Shown: positions 44,700 through 54,143 of the stretch, in pieces
Layout of the letters: the number at the start of each line of letters is the position of its first letter
Position numbering within the stretch: position 1 is the stretch's first letter
Source: Pseudoalteromonas luteoviolacea DSM 6061
Lineage (GTDB): Bacteria; Pseudomonadota; Gammaproteobacteria; Enterobacterales; Alteromonadaceae
Assembly (NCBI RefSeq): GCF_001625655.1
Contig: NZ_AUYB01000132.1
Coordinates: 1-64,000 of the forward strand
DNA: 64,000 nucleotides
Reading direction: 5' to 3'
Notes under the pieces: generated by a model
What the model was told of the DNA's origin: nothing
Database searches by the model: none
The model's input: the letters and a program-made list of their open reading frames with translations, nothing else
Position numbers and translations under genes: made by a program

Positions 44700-46409
44700 G
44701 TGAAAAAATCTATTTTAGCACTGGCAGTTCTATCAATTCCTGCAACTTCAATGGCGCTACCTAGCCTTCGTGAAGATTGCTCGTTTGGTAGCACAGTGAA
44801 TACAGGTGGTGCAGATGTAATGTTTAGCCAAAATTGTAAAACGGCTTATGTTGCTCCACCTGATTTGGGGACGGCATCTCTCGGCGGATATGTGGAAACA
44901 CAGGGTATTTCGTTTTGTAGTAACCTTGATTACGCTAAATCAGAGTTTGACTCTTCACAAACTCGTTCAAAAGTTTGGCGTGATAAAGCATTTCAACTTC
45001 AGCTAGATGGTGAGCCTCTAGTTGATGCAAAGATTGAATCAAACGTTGAGCTTACAGCATTAAAAGGTCAGATTGATTACTGGCAATACGGTGTATTAAA
45101 GCAGTCATACGAAATGGCTTTACTTGAATATACAAACCGTTTTAGTGCTTACAGCGGTTGTTTAAGAAGTGGTGTTATGACGTCTCAAGAGTGTCTTGAA
45201 GCACGTTACGCTACTGAAGATGCATATTATGAAGCGAAGCGCATTTATGACGATTACCGCTCTACAAACAATATTGCATTGTATCAGATTGATCGTTTAA
45301 CGGCTGAAATTGAAGGCCTTGAAGACCAGATCCTTGAGATCGATGACCGTGTAATGCGCTATGAAACATATGCAGATAACATTGAGCAACGCGCTAAAGA
45401 AAACTACATCGAATTAGCGACAATGTATGGTGCTAATACAAAAATCATCTATCAACTTGATTACGATGCGCACGTTGAAAGCATTCGTCGTTTGAATACC
45501 AATATTCCACAGCTTACTTCGTGGAGACCAATGCCACTGGTTGCTGCAGAATTTGTTCTTAACATGAGCCCAACATATGCAGGAACAGGTGACTCTGCTC
45601 TGAATAACATCACTCCAGTGCACAGCGTGACACTTCCTAAGCAAATTATCAGCTATAAGCCAAAAGGGTTTGATAACTTGTACGAAAACTTCAACGGTGA
45701 AGAGAAATCTACCGAAGAAGGCGCGTACATGAACAACATTAATCCAAACGATGTAGATGCACTGGTATACGGTAGTTTCGGCTCTTCAAGTGCGAGTATT
45801 GCAACAAACCTTCACGGTGCTTGTAAGCTTAAAAATGATGGCGTAACTGAAAGTGAACTTGCTGCTAAAATGGATACATATATTCAGCCTTCACTGCGTC
45901 TTCAGTGGTTGATCGAAGTGCCGTTTGGCTATGAAGCTAAGTACAAAGCGCATAGTATCATCAGCCGTATGACTTCTAACAAGTCAAGTGGTTTCCTATT
46001 CTGGAAAAAGCGTAAGAGCAGCTTCCATGAGTGGACTAAGAATACGCAAGACTTCGAAGTTAACTTCATTAACCCTCCTTTCAGCCAATACTGGGATGAG
46101 GACATGAAAGCGACTGTTAAAGAAGCAATCATGCGTAGAATTGCATTTGGAGTTATGGACAGTGTTTATCCACGTATCACTGCTGCACCTTTAAATGATG
46201 CTGAGCACCAAGCCTGGTCTGATGCTGCTAAACAAGTTGGTTGTAGTTTCGGTCCTTGGGGTTGTGCGATTGGTTGGGTAGTCGGTACTTTAGACAACCG
46301 TCGTAACTACAGCAGATTCTATAGCGATAAGAGCCGCTTCTACACTGAGCGCTCTAATGAAATAACTTATATCCCGAAAGATAAGTATCTAACTTTCAAG
46401 GCTAACTAA
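44700..46409 (+). CDS. Exported protein of unknown function, 569 residues
   Basis: A signal peptide (KSILALAVLSIPATSMA) is followed by an N-terminal part with REDCSFGS and SQNCKTAYV. A long charged helical region with repeated heptads follows, roughly residues 60-225 of the mature protein (including LTAEIEGLEDQILEIDDRVM). The C-terminal half is mixed, with VGCSFGPWGCAIGWVVG near the end that could be a short membrane-active or disulfide segment. I recognise no family. GTG 44700 is preferred because AAGGA lies eight bases upstream; the frame opens earlier, overlapping the previous gene. Confidence 0.75.
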   Translation: MKKSILALAVLSIPATSMALPSLREDCSFGSTVNTGGADVMFSQNCKTAYVAPPDLGTASLGGYVETQGISFCSNLDYAKSEFDSSQTRSKVWRDKAFQLQLDGEPLVDAKIESNVELTALKGQIDYWQYGVLKQSYEMALLEYTNRFSAYSGCLRSGVMTSQECLEARYATEDAYYEAKRIYDDYRSTNNIALYQIDRLTAEIEGLEDQILEIDDRVMRYETYADNIEQRAKENYIELATMYGANTKIIYQLDYDAHVESIRRLNTNIPQLTSWRPMPLVAAEFVLNMSPTYAGTGDSALNNITPVHSVTLPKQIISYKPKGFDNLYENFNGEEKSTEEGAYMNNINPNDVDALVYGSFGSSSASIATNLHGACKLKNDGVTESELAAKMDTYIQPSLRLQWLIEVPFGYEAKYKAHSIISRMTSNKSSGFLFWKKRKSSFHEWTKNTQDFEVNFINPPFSQYWDEDMKATVKEAIMRRIAFGVMDSVYPRITAAPLNDAEHQAWSDAAKQVGCSFGPWGCAIGWVVGTLDNRRNYSRFYSDKSRFYTERSNEITYIPKDKYLTFKAN

Positions 46410-46484
46410 GTCAGTCCCACCAAAATAGTAGAAGCTGCTACCGCAGCTTCTACTTATATTTCAGGTTTTAATAAGGAAAGTTCT

Positions 46485-48557
46485 ATGTGTATGAAGCATT
46501 TATGGCTTCCGCTTGTGCTTGCGTTGGGTTTTGAAGTAGAAGCATTAGAAGTCCATGGGCCTAAATATATCCAGCCTGGTGAAGCAGTTATGTTTAACGT
46601 GGTTGACAGTGAAAAATACCAGCAGATTGAATGGCAGCAGTCGTTTTTTAACGGCGAAATATATACGACAGGGGATAAGCAACAAACGTTACAACTAGCT
46701 TTAAGCCCTACGAGTACAGATTCGTATATTTTTATACGTGCTTATGGTATCGACGGATGGAACTACGATATTGCTGATTTAGAATTAGAGATCAAGCAGA
46801 ATAAGCCTCAGCCAGTAGACGTTTCGATACAAGGGCCAGAAAAATTAAGTAAGGGCCAGTCGGCAGATTATACCTTGATGGGGTTGCCTGCGGGTACGCG
46901 TATAGATTGGGTTATTGCGGATGAGTTTGGCAATGACAGAGGCTTGAAAGTGACACCAAATGGTGATTCAGTAACCTTGAAGGTAAACAAGCGTTATTCA
47001 GGATCTGATGCGTTAACTGTTAACGCTGTCTATGTGCAAAACGGGTGGCAATACATTCAAACTAAAAGTGTCACCATCGGAACAGCGGTTCCACAGCCAG
47101 AATTATCTTTAGAATTTGACGCGCGTTATACTGCGCTAATAAACGGTGGCGTCAAAGCGACAGTGAACAATCTGCCAGCGGGTGCTCAGGTTGACTATGC
47201 TTGGCGAGTCGTAACGCCACCATTAGCTAGTTCGATTACTTTATTCAATGAAGCTACAAGTAATGTGGCGTTGTTGGCACAAAACCTAGACGTCGCTTCT
47301 AAAGCAACGTTAGCGCTAAGAGTTGAAATCACAACTAATGAACAACAAGCAGTATTAGAAAAAGAGTTCGATATAACAATAAATCCTAACCTAGCACCAC
47401 AACTGTCACATCAGCTAGTAAGCGCTGCGCTGTGGAATACAGAAAAGACCAAGTTGACGGTCAATGTGTCAGAGCCAGAGCAAGAAGTATATGACTATAG
47501 CTTAGATAATTTAACTCCAGCACTCATACAAGTTCAGCAAATTGCGGCCGGGGAGTATGAAGTAACTGCAAGCGCGGATACAAATGATATTGCGAGCCTA
47601 AAATTGTCGGCGTCAGATATACACGGAAATACAAACCACCAAGTAATAGATATCAATATCAAAAAGCTGCCAGTGATTGCATTTGAGCACGCCTCTAAGC
47701 GCTATACCAATAGCAAAGTACCATTGATAGCGAATATAAATGTACCTGCGTCTTTCATTCAAAATGTAACGTGGCGCCAGACTTTTGGTAGCAACGCAAA
47801 TTTAGATGATATTACAACGTTTACACCCAGCTTTATGGCTAATGGGCTTCCTCAAGAATATCGGTTTGAACTGGAGGTTGATTTAGGGAATGGTGTAAAA
47901 GTTACTAACGATACGAAAGTGAATACATTCCCTGTAACTGTCCTCAATGACACTGGTGATAGAAGGTTAATTGATGAAGCTGACAAGTGGTATGGCGCCT
48001 CTTCCACTACCGTATTGCAGGGGCTTGATGCACAACATGGCAGAGATTCAGAGTCAAATCTCATTAAACTGGGAAGTGGTCCTGATGGTTTCGATTTCAT
48101 GTTTTTGGATGAACAAGGCCAAATTGTCGAGAACTTTGCTGCAGGAGCGCAGTGCCTAAAAGATAATGTCTCTGGCCTCACATGGCTTTTAAAATCTTCA
48201 GATTCATATCCGCTGGAGCAACAACTGCCGCTAGAAGACAGCCTGTGCACGGGGTCGAAATGCTCAGTCAATGCCATTATCCGAGATTTGAACGCACGTA
48301 GCCTTTGCGGCAAACAAGATTGGAAGATACCAAGTATTAATCAAACATTATCTATTTTGAGTATTAACCAACAAAACTCGACTCTAGCCTGGTTAAGTAA
48401 CAATGAGCTAGCAAGCGTACAGGGTCTATTGAACTTAAGAACCTCGAAAGTCAACGAACAGAAAAACTATGTTTTTCTTTTATACGGCGAAGAGCTCAAT
48501 GGCACATGGAAAAGCGTAGAAGACAGCGCTCAATTTTTACTGGTAGCGGAGCAATAA
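46485..48557 (+). CDS. Exported Ig-like protein with C-terminal Lcl/DUF1566 domain
   Basis: 690 residues. Signal peptide (LWLPLVLALGFEVEA), then about 500 residues of repeated beta units of Ig/PKD-like type (each starts near VHGPKYIQPGEAVMFNV, IQGPEKLSKGQSADYTL and so on). The last ~150 residues resemble the Lcl C-terminal (DUF1566) domain: GAQCLKDNVSGLTWLL, four cysteines, SLCGKQDWKIPSINQTLSI. That domain occurs in surface and collagen-like proteins. AAGGAAAG before ATG 46485. The stop is one base before the next gene, which encodes the same kind of domain alone. Confidence 0.8.
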   Translation: MCMKHLWLPLVLALGFEVEALEVHGPKYIQPGEAVMFNVVDSEKYQQIEWQQSFFNGEIYTTGDKQQTLQLALSPTSTDSYIFIRAYGIDGWNYDIADLELEIKQNKPQPVDVSIQGPEKLSKGQSADYTLMGLPAGTRIDWVIADEFGNDRGLKVTPNGDSVTLKVNKRYSGSDALTVNAVYVQNGWQYIQTKSVTIGTAVPQPELSLEFDARYTALINGGVKATVNNLPAGAQVDYAWRVVTPPLASSITLFNEATSNVALLAQNLDVASKATLALRVEITTNEQQAVLEKEFDITINPNLAPQLSHQLVSAALWNTEKTKLTVNVSEPEQEVYDYSLDNLTPALIQVQQIAAGEYEVTASADTNDIASLKLSASDIHGNTNHQVIDINIKKLPVIAFEHASKRYTNSKVPLIANINVPASFIQNVTWRQTFGSNANLDDITTFTPSFMANGLPQEYRFELEVDLGNGVKVTNDTKVNTFPVTVLNDTGDRRLIDEADKWYGASSTTVLQGLDAQHGRDSESNLIKLGSGPDGFDFMFLDEQGQIVENFAAGAQCLKDNVSGLTWLLKSSDSYPLEQQLPLEDSLCTGSKCSVNAIIRDLNARSLCGKQDWKIPSINQTLSILSINQQNSTLAWLSNNELASVQGLLNLRTSKVNEQKNYVFLLYGEELNGTWKSVEDSAQFLLVAEQ

Positions 48558-48558
48558 C

Positions 48559-49065
48559 ATGGATAAGTTGATTTTTGTTTTAGGTGTACTAGCAAGTGGT
48601 CAAGTTTTTGCCAGCTGCAATGCGGAATCACCGATTCGATTTGATAAAGAAGCCAATCATATATTACTCGACAACAAGCATCGGTTGATGTGGATGGACT
48701 GCGTAATAGACCCAGCAACAAAAGCATGTCTCACTGACAATCAAAGCTCGTTTTCTGCAACCGCAAAGCAAGCTTTAGAAATTGCGACAAGTGCAACCCT
48801 TGAAGGGCACAGCAATTGGCGATTACCCAATATTAAAGAGTTAGTCAGCTTATTTGCTCACGAATGTGAAGCGGAAAATGCCAAGCTGGTCATGCAAGTT
48901 CCTGAACGACTCAATTATGTGTGGACCTCGACCACCGCATCAAATGGTAATTCGGCTGGTCTGTTGGTGCTAAGTACAGTCAGCACTCAAATAACACCTT
49001 GGGGACTCAGCCGTACTGGCCCTGCGGTGTTATTGGTTCGTGATATTAACCAAACTGTGGAGTAG
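48559..49065 (+). CDS. Exported single-domain Lcl/DUF1566 protein
   Basis: 168 residues. Signal peptide (LIFVLGVLASGQVFA), then the DUF1566-type core: LDNKHRLMWMDC, paired cysteines, and HSNWRLPNIKELVSLFAHEC, the WRLPxxxEL signature. Begins one base after the preceding gene, whose C-terminus carries the same domain, so the two may have arisen by duplication and may bind each other or the same ligand (inference). Five bases separate it from the RTX gene. Confidence 0.85.
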   Translation: MDKLIFVLGVLASGQVFASCNAESPIRFDKEANHILLDNKHRLMWMDCVIDPATKACLTDNQSSFSATAKQALEIATSATLEGHSNWRLPNIKELVSLFAHECEAENAKLVMQVPERLNYVWTSTTASNGNSAGLLVLSTVSTQITPWGLSRTGPAVLLVRDINQTVE

Positions 49066-49070
49066 TCATT

Positions 49071-50996
49071 ATGTCTTTAGTTATGCTAACACTCGCCACA
49101 GTGGCAATGGATCCGGGTTTACCAAGAAGCCTAGAGCAACTGCCGTTTGAGATTAATCAAACGCCATATGTTTATACCCGTGAAGTTCGACTGGTTAACA
49201 ATTATGTCAGTGCGATAACAGTTCAAGGGATCATTGAGGGTACAGAAGGTGATGATGTACTTGTGGGCACCAATGGTATTGATGAAATCATTGGTTATGC
49301 TGGCAACGATAAACTAGATGGTGGTCAAGGAAACGACATATTAATCGCAGGTGAAGGAGATGACGAGCTTATAGGCGGCAGTGGTGAAGATACCATGGTT
49401 GGCGAAAGCGGTGCAGACACACTTTATGGCGGTCAAGACAACGATAATATGCGCGGTGGTCAAGGGGACGATCTTGTTCATGGCGAAGAAGGTGATGACA
49501 AGCTGTATGGAGACAGCGCAAATGATCAACTTTTTGGTGGGCAAGGAAAGGATTTACTTTCAGGTGGTGAAGGCATCGACACTCTCAAAGGAGGCTCTGG
49601 AAACGATGAGCTAAAAGGGGGCGATGGAGACGATTCACTCTTTGGTGAAAGTGGTGACGACATCTTGAGAGGAGATGAAAGTCCGGCCTATTTGGGTAAT
49701 GATTATTTGGATGGTGGCATAGGCGCGGACCTCATCTACGGTGGCGCTGGTAATGACGAGTTGCTCGGGAGTGATGGAAACGACAAGCTATGGGGGGGAG
49801 ATGGCACGGATACCCTTCATGGCGGTAATCATAACGATGAACTATTTGGCGATGATGGCGCTGACCATCTATTTGGTGAGTCAGGAAATGACACGCTTGA
49901 AGGTGGGGATGGCGCAGATTATTTATACGGTGGAGCCAATGATGATCACCTCTTTGGTGATGATGGTAATGACTCACTAGATGGCGGCAGTGGCGTTGAT
50001 TATGTATACGGTAATTTTGGCAATGACAAGTTGTATGGTGGTGATGGCAATGATGTGATCTCCGGTGGTGATGGGGATGACCACTTGTATGGTCAAAATG
50101 GTGATGATTTACTCGATGGAGATTGGGGCAACGACACTTTTTACAATTCTTCAGGTATTGATTTGATGGATGGTAGATATGGCGATGACCTATTTCTTTT
50201 GGATGATGCCGGATTCAATCGTCATCAAATATACGGCGGGCCGGGTACAGACACTATTCAAGTAAGTGGCGGGCAAGACCTTATCGCGTTAACTACGCAA
50301 GTTGAAGGCGTAGAAGTTTTAGCTGGCAACGATCAAAATAATCAACTTATTCCCGCTTTTGGCATCTCTCGTATCGAAGGAAGAAAAGGGGATGATTTCC
50401 TTTTCGACTCTCATGGAGACGAGACCCTAATGGGGGGAGAAGGGAACGATACGCTCAAGAGTACAGAAGGGCAAGACAAACTCTTTGGTGAAGAGGGCGA
50501 TGATACTTTGATCGCTCATTCAAGCACTGGAGAGTATTACGGGGGGAATGGGAATGACACGTTCAAACTTAAGCTGCCTGTTGGATTGATTGATGGTGGC
50601 TCAGGCAATGATGTAGTTCACTTTGAAAGTGACGCTTCTACGTTAATGCGTATTTCAGAGCTTAAAAATGTGCAATCAATACTCGGAAATTCAAAGCCTA
50701 ACGTCTTAGAAATTCAATATGTTACTCCTGGGAGCACAATAAATGTAGATCTTGCTCAGGGAATCGATCGATTTGTTGCTGGTGTCATAGCGGACGACCG
50801 TTCAGGTGATACTTTCCAAGTTCGTTATGGGGCTACTTTTGACAACGGTGTCACATTGACAACGAGCAACGCTACTTACCATTTAAAAAATGTCGAATTT
50901 ATTTTATATGAGCGAATTAGGCAGGGATATTTTGCCCAGTTCTTACTGAACTTAACAACAAAACAACTCACGGTTATATCAGAACAACCGCTTTAA
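49071..50996 (+). CDS. RTX-type calcium-binding repeat protein
   Basis: 641 residues. About residues 60-380 are near-continuous nonapeptide repeats of the GGxGxDxLx type (about 30 units, for example GGQGNDILIAGEGDDELIGG). A second short block follows around 440-515 and a non-repeat C-terminal region of about 110 residues. Repeats fold as a calcium-filled beta roll, usually outside the cell. The N-terminus MSLVMLTLATVAMDPGLPRS is hydrophobic but short and lacks basic residues, so Sec export is doubtful and type I secretion via the C-terminus is possible. No type I secretion genes are nearby. There is no catalytic domain. Confidence 0.9.
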   Translation: MSLVMLTLATVAMDPGLPRSLEQLPFEINQTPYVYTREVRLVNNYVSAITVQGIIEGTEGDDVLVGTNGIDEIIGYAGNDKLDGGQGNDILIAGEGDDELIGGSGEDTMVGESGADTLYGGQDNDNMRGGQGDDLVHGEEGDDKLYGDSANDQLFGGQGKDLLSGGEGIDTLKGGSGNDELKGGDGDDSLFGESGDDILRGDESPAYLGNDYLDGGIGADLIYGGAGNDELLGSDGNDKLWGGDGTDTLHGGNHNDELFGDDGADHLFGESGNDTLEGGDGADYLYGGANDDHLFGDDGNDSLDGGSGVDYVYGNFGNDKLYGGDGNDVISGGDGDDHLYGQNGDDLLDGDWGNDTFYNSSGIDLMDGRYGDDLFLLDDAGFNRHQIYGGPGTDTIQVSGGQDLIALTTQVEGVEVLAGNDQNNQLIPAFGISRIEGRKGDDFLFDSHGDETLMGGEGNDTLKSTEGQDKLFGEEGDDTLIAHSSTGEYYGGNGNDTFKLKLPVGLIDGGSGNDVVHFESDASTLMRISELKNVQSILGNSKPNVLEIQYVTPGSTINVDLAQGIDRFVAGVIADDRSGDTFQVRYGATFDNGVTLTTSNATYHLKNVEFILYERIRQGYFAQFLLNLTTKQLTVISEQPL

Positions 50997-51018
50997 AATA
51001 TGCTACAAGGAGAATAGT

Positions 51019-54000
51019 GTGAAACACCTAACTTGTGCTGCGAGCTTTGCGATTGCTGCTCTGCCTGCACTGGCCACTCAATATCAAGCTGTACCTGCAT
51101 TTACAGGAAACGCGACAATGGGTATCAATTGTGTCCATGCGCCTGGTACTGACTTGGTAACTAATAAGGCTGACAAGTGCAGCCAATTTGTGCCGCCAAC
51201 AAATCCAAGAATTGATGCACAATTTCCAACTCCACCGACAACGAACAATCTGGTATATAGAAACCCGCAATCGAAATCGTTTACGGCGTTTGATGGATAC
51301 CCAATGGTGGTTGAAGTAGAACAGGGGAAATGCTACTTACGCAATGAATTAGTAAATACGATTATTGCAGAGCGTAATGTTGCACCTGAAGACTTCACAA
51401 CGTATTCGTATGACTGCCCAAATGGCAATGAAGAGAGCTATGACGACAGTAACATGCTTTATAAATACATCGTGAGCGGGGCATTCCAACCGCAAAATGA
51501 TGCGCACCTATTTGCTGGTGTTACCATGCAAATGGCTGTTGACTATTTTTCTGAGTTATACCCAGAGCAAACGTCTCTGTGCCCTACATGGAATGCGCAA
51601 TATTGTATCAACCAAATGCAACTTCGAGTCAACTACTCAGTCGATGGTCAAACATATAGCAGTAGTTGGGATGGGACTTACGTAAATTTGGCAGCTGGTG
51701 GTAATGCTTTTGGCCAATTTGCACACGGTAGCTCATTTGACATTGTATCTCATGAAATTGGTCATGCATTGTTAACATGGAACAGCGATTTACAATACAG
51801 TGGTGGTGAACAGTCAGCGGTACATGAAGCTTTTTCAGATATGACTACGCTCGCCGCGCGAGATTATTTTTTCAAAAATTTACAAGCGACGACAAATGCG
51901 TTCCAAGACACTCCGTTTGGCTTGTCATGGCAAAATGACAACGAAAAAAAATGGTGGTTTGCAGCGGATCGTAACTTTAACGGCATGCCGTCTAGATATG
52001 TCAATTTCCCAAGATTCGATTTGATCAGTGTTGATGATTACAGAGATATTGAAGAGGCTTCTGGGCCACACCAAAAGTCTGGCGTGCTAAGCAAGTTTTT
52101 TTATCTATTGAGCAAGCAGCAAGGTTGGGACATTGCCAAGGCATACAAACTAGTTCTTAGTGCAGCGAAGCAGTGTTTCAACACCAATAGTGACATTGAC
52201 CATGCTGGATTCTGTTTAGTAAAACACGCTAACGATCCTGTATTGGTTAGTACGTTACTTCAGCAAGTTGGTGTAACGCCAAGCAACTCAGGTGTTGATA
52301 ACTTGCAGTTTGATATTGCAAGGTTGCTAGATGAAGCAAAGTACGACATTACTGATCGTAGTTTTAGCTACAGTCAAGTTGACACGTTAAAAGTATTAGT
52401 TAACGGCGTCACAAAAATAGATTGGGCAAAAAATAACGGTCAAGGAAGCTACTCATCAGTTAAAAGTAGTAACGTTGTTTTAGACCAAGGTGAAAGCATC
52501 ATTGAGTTAAGGTTACGTCTCACTAATGGGCAAGAAAAGAATGCGTATAGAATCGTCTATGGTGCAGATACACCAAGGTGTGTGCCTGAAACAGCGGCAG
52601 TTGCTTTATCGAGCTTAACCATAAATGGTCAACAAGTTAATGCAAATTCGGGCTATACATTTGCTTCGTTACAACAGCCTGTCTATTCATTAAACCAGTT
52701 CAGAGCAGAGTTTAATACACAGTTAAGTAATCGCCACGTAAATGTGTACGCTGATTTTAATCGAAATCGCGTGTTCGAAGAAAAAACAGACCTACTTAGT
52801 AACGAACTGTTACTTTCTCAGAGTAGTGTGACAACGGATATCAATTTTGACTTCAGTAGTTTCCAGCATGTTGAAGCAGGCCCTATGCTACTTCGTATCC
52901 GAGTTGATGATGCAAAGCAAAGCGGTTGTGCGAAAACAACGACGGGTCAGGTTGTCGATTTATTGGTTGATTTTGTTCAGGGCAGTGATGTTAAGACAGT
53001 TGAGTTTACACATCAACAAGTGAATGACTCTATTACGCTTACAGCATCAAGCACTGGTGTAGAAAATCCAACATATAACTGGTATTTCAATGATCAGCAA
53101 GTAGCTCAAAATACAGCTGTAATTACGCGTCAAATGACCGATACAACCAAAGTGCGTGTTGATTTGCTATCTAATGGTCAAGTTGTTCAAAGCTCTGAGC
53201 AAAATATAACGCCTATCGCATCACCAAGATTAAACTTCAGCTGTACTGTACAACAGACTCAATGTCAATTCTCTGTACAACATGATGAGCTAACGGCATC
53301 TCCTCGTTACTTGTGGAGTTTCGGTGACAGTTTCGATACTAAAACCACACGCTATACAAATGAAGTGTTCACATTTGACTATCGTGAATATGGTCAGTTT
53401 GATGTCTCTGTGGACTTGTATTTAGATAGCTTAAATGCGCAATTCACTGCTACAAAGCGCGTCCACGTAGAGTCTTTACCTGATGGTGTAACTTTTGATG
53501 TGAACGTATCGCAACAAGACCCACTGAAAGTAACTTTGACACCACAGATAGGTGCATTGGACATCATTGATTTACGTTGGAATGTAGAGCGAGTTTGGCA
53601 CCAACCTCAGGATCTAAAAGGGGATTGGAGTTATACATTTGCACAGGCTGGTACCCACGATATTTACATGGCCTTGACGCTTAACAATGGTGCGATCCAT
53701 ACCATCAAGCAAACAATTGTACTTGAGGATGTCACGCCACCAGAAGTCGTTACGATAACTGATGTTGATGTGACAATGGATTACAGCTATTGGTGCTGGG
53801 TTAATGAAACCTTTGACGGTATTAAAGATAACGACACGGTTAATTACTGGGGTAACTACAGTTATGGGTGTTTGAATCGAGTCAAAGTCAATGCCACAAG
53901 TAGTGCAGGCTCGCCAATTAAAACAGAAGTTTGGGTAGATGTTGATAAAGATGGCGTCTATGAAACAAACGAAAGAAATAAGTACCACACAAGATTAAGG

Positions 54001-54120
54001 TTATCTAATAAGTCTGTGAATGTATGTGTTGTTGCATATACGGACGAACAAGGTAGTTCAGCAGTACCATGCGTTCCGCAAGAAGGCGCGGACAGCATGC
54101 AATTTAAAATAGTGAAGTAA
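51019..54120 (+). CDS. Exported M4-type (thermolysin-like) metalloprotease without propeptide
   Basis: 1033 residues from GTG after AAGGAG. A signal peptide (about 1-20) runs directly into the catalytic domain. Zinc and catalytic residues: H245, E246, H249 in SHEIGHALLTW; E270 in VHEAFSDM; H351 in GPHQKSG, matching the thermolysin triad and transition-state His. Further on are a GEVED-like unit (NVYADFNRNRVFEEKTD) and PKD-like units (YLWSFGDSFDTKTTRYTNEV). The last ~120 residues contain VWVDVDKDGVYETNE. The paralogue at 56392 has ~180 extra N-terminal residues, an FTP/PepSY-like propeptide, which this protein lacks. It sits between the RTX and Hint genes. Confidence 0.9.
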   Translation: MKHLTCAASFAIAALPALATQYQAVPAFTGNATMGINCVHAPGTDLVTNKADKCSQFVPPTNPRIDAQFPTPPTTNNLVYRNPQSKSFTAFDGYPMVVEVEQGKCYLRNELVNTIIAERNVAPEDFTTYSYDCPNGNEESYDDSNMLYKYIVSGAFQPQNDAHLFAGVTMQMAVDYFSELYPEQTSLCPTWNAQYCINQMQLRVNYSVDGQTYSSSWDGTYVNLAAGGNAFGQFAHGSSFDIVSHEIGHALLTWNSDLQYSGGEQSAVHEAFSDMTTLAARDYFFKNLQATTNAFQDTPFGLSWQNDNEKKWWFAADRNFNGMPSRYVNFPRFDLISVDDYRDIEEASGPHQKSGVLSKFFYLLSKQQGWDIAKAYKLVLSAAKQCFNTNSDIDHAGFCLVKHANDPVLVSTLLQQVGVTPSNSGVDNLQFDIARLLDEAKYDITDRSFSYSQVDTLKVLVNGVTKIDWAKNNGQGSYSSVKSSNVVLDQGESIIELRLRLTNGQEKNAYRIVYGADTPRCVPETAAVALSSLTINGQQVNANSGYTFASLQQPVYSLNQFRAEFNTQLSNRHVNVYADFNRNRVFEEKTDLLSNELLLSQSSVTTDINFDFSSFQHVEAGPMLLRIRVDDAKQSGCAKTTTGQVVDLLVDFVQGSDVKTVEFTHQQVNDSITLTASSTGVENPTYNWYFNDQQVAQNTAVITRQMTDTTKVRVDLLSNGQVVQSSEQNITPIASPRLNFSCTVQQTQCQFSVQHDELTASPRYLWSFGDSFDTKTTRYTNEVFTFDYREYGQFDVSVDLYLDSLNAQFTATKRVHVESLPDGVTFDVNVSQQDPLKVTLTPQIGALDIIDLRWNVERVWHQPQDLKGDWSYTFAQAGTHDIYMALTLNNGAIHTIKQTIVLEDVTPPEVVTITDVDVTMDYSYWCWVNETFDGIKDNDTVNYWGNYSYGCLNRVKVNATSSAGSPIKTEVWVDVDKDGVYETNERNKYHTRLRLSNKSVNVCVVAYTDEQGSSAVPCVPQEGADSMQFKIVK

Positions 54121-54143
54121 ATATATAAATTAAGGAGAATATA

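Noticed and set aside
49200..50600. Regular short DNA periodicity that could suggest a CRISPR or tandem-repeat array
   Set aside because: The period is nine codons of an open frame encoding RTX GGxGxDxLx units. There are no conserved direct DNA repeats with spacers.
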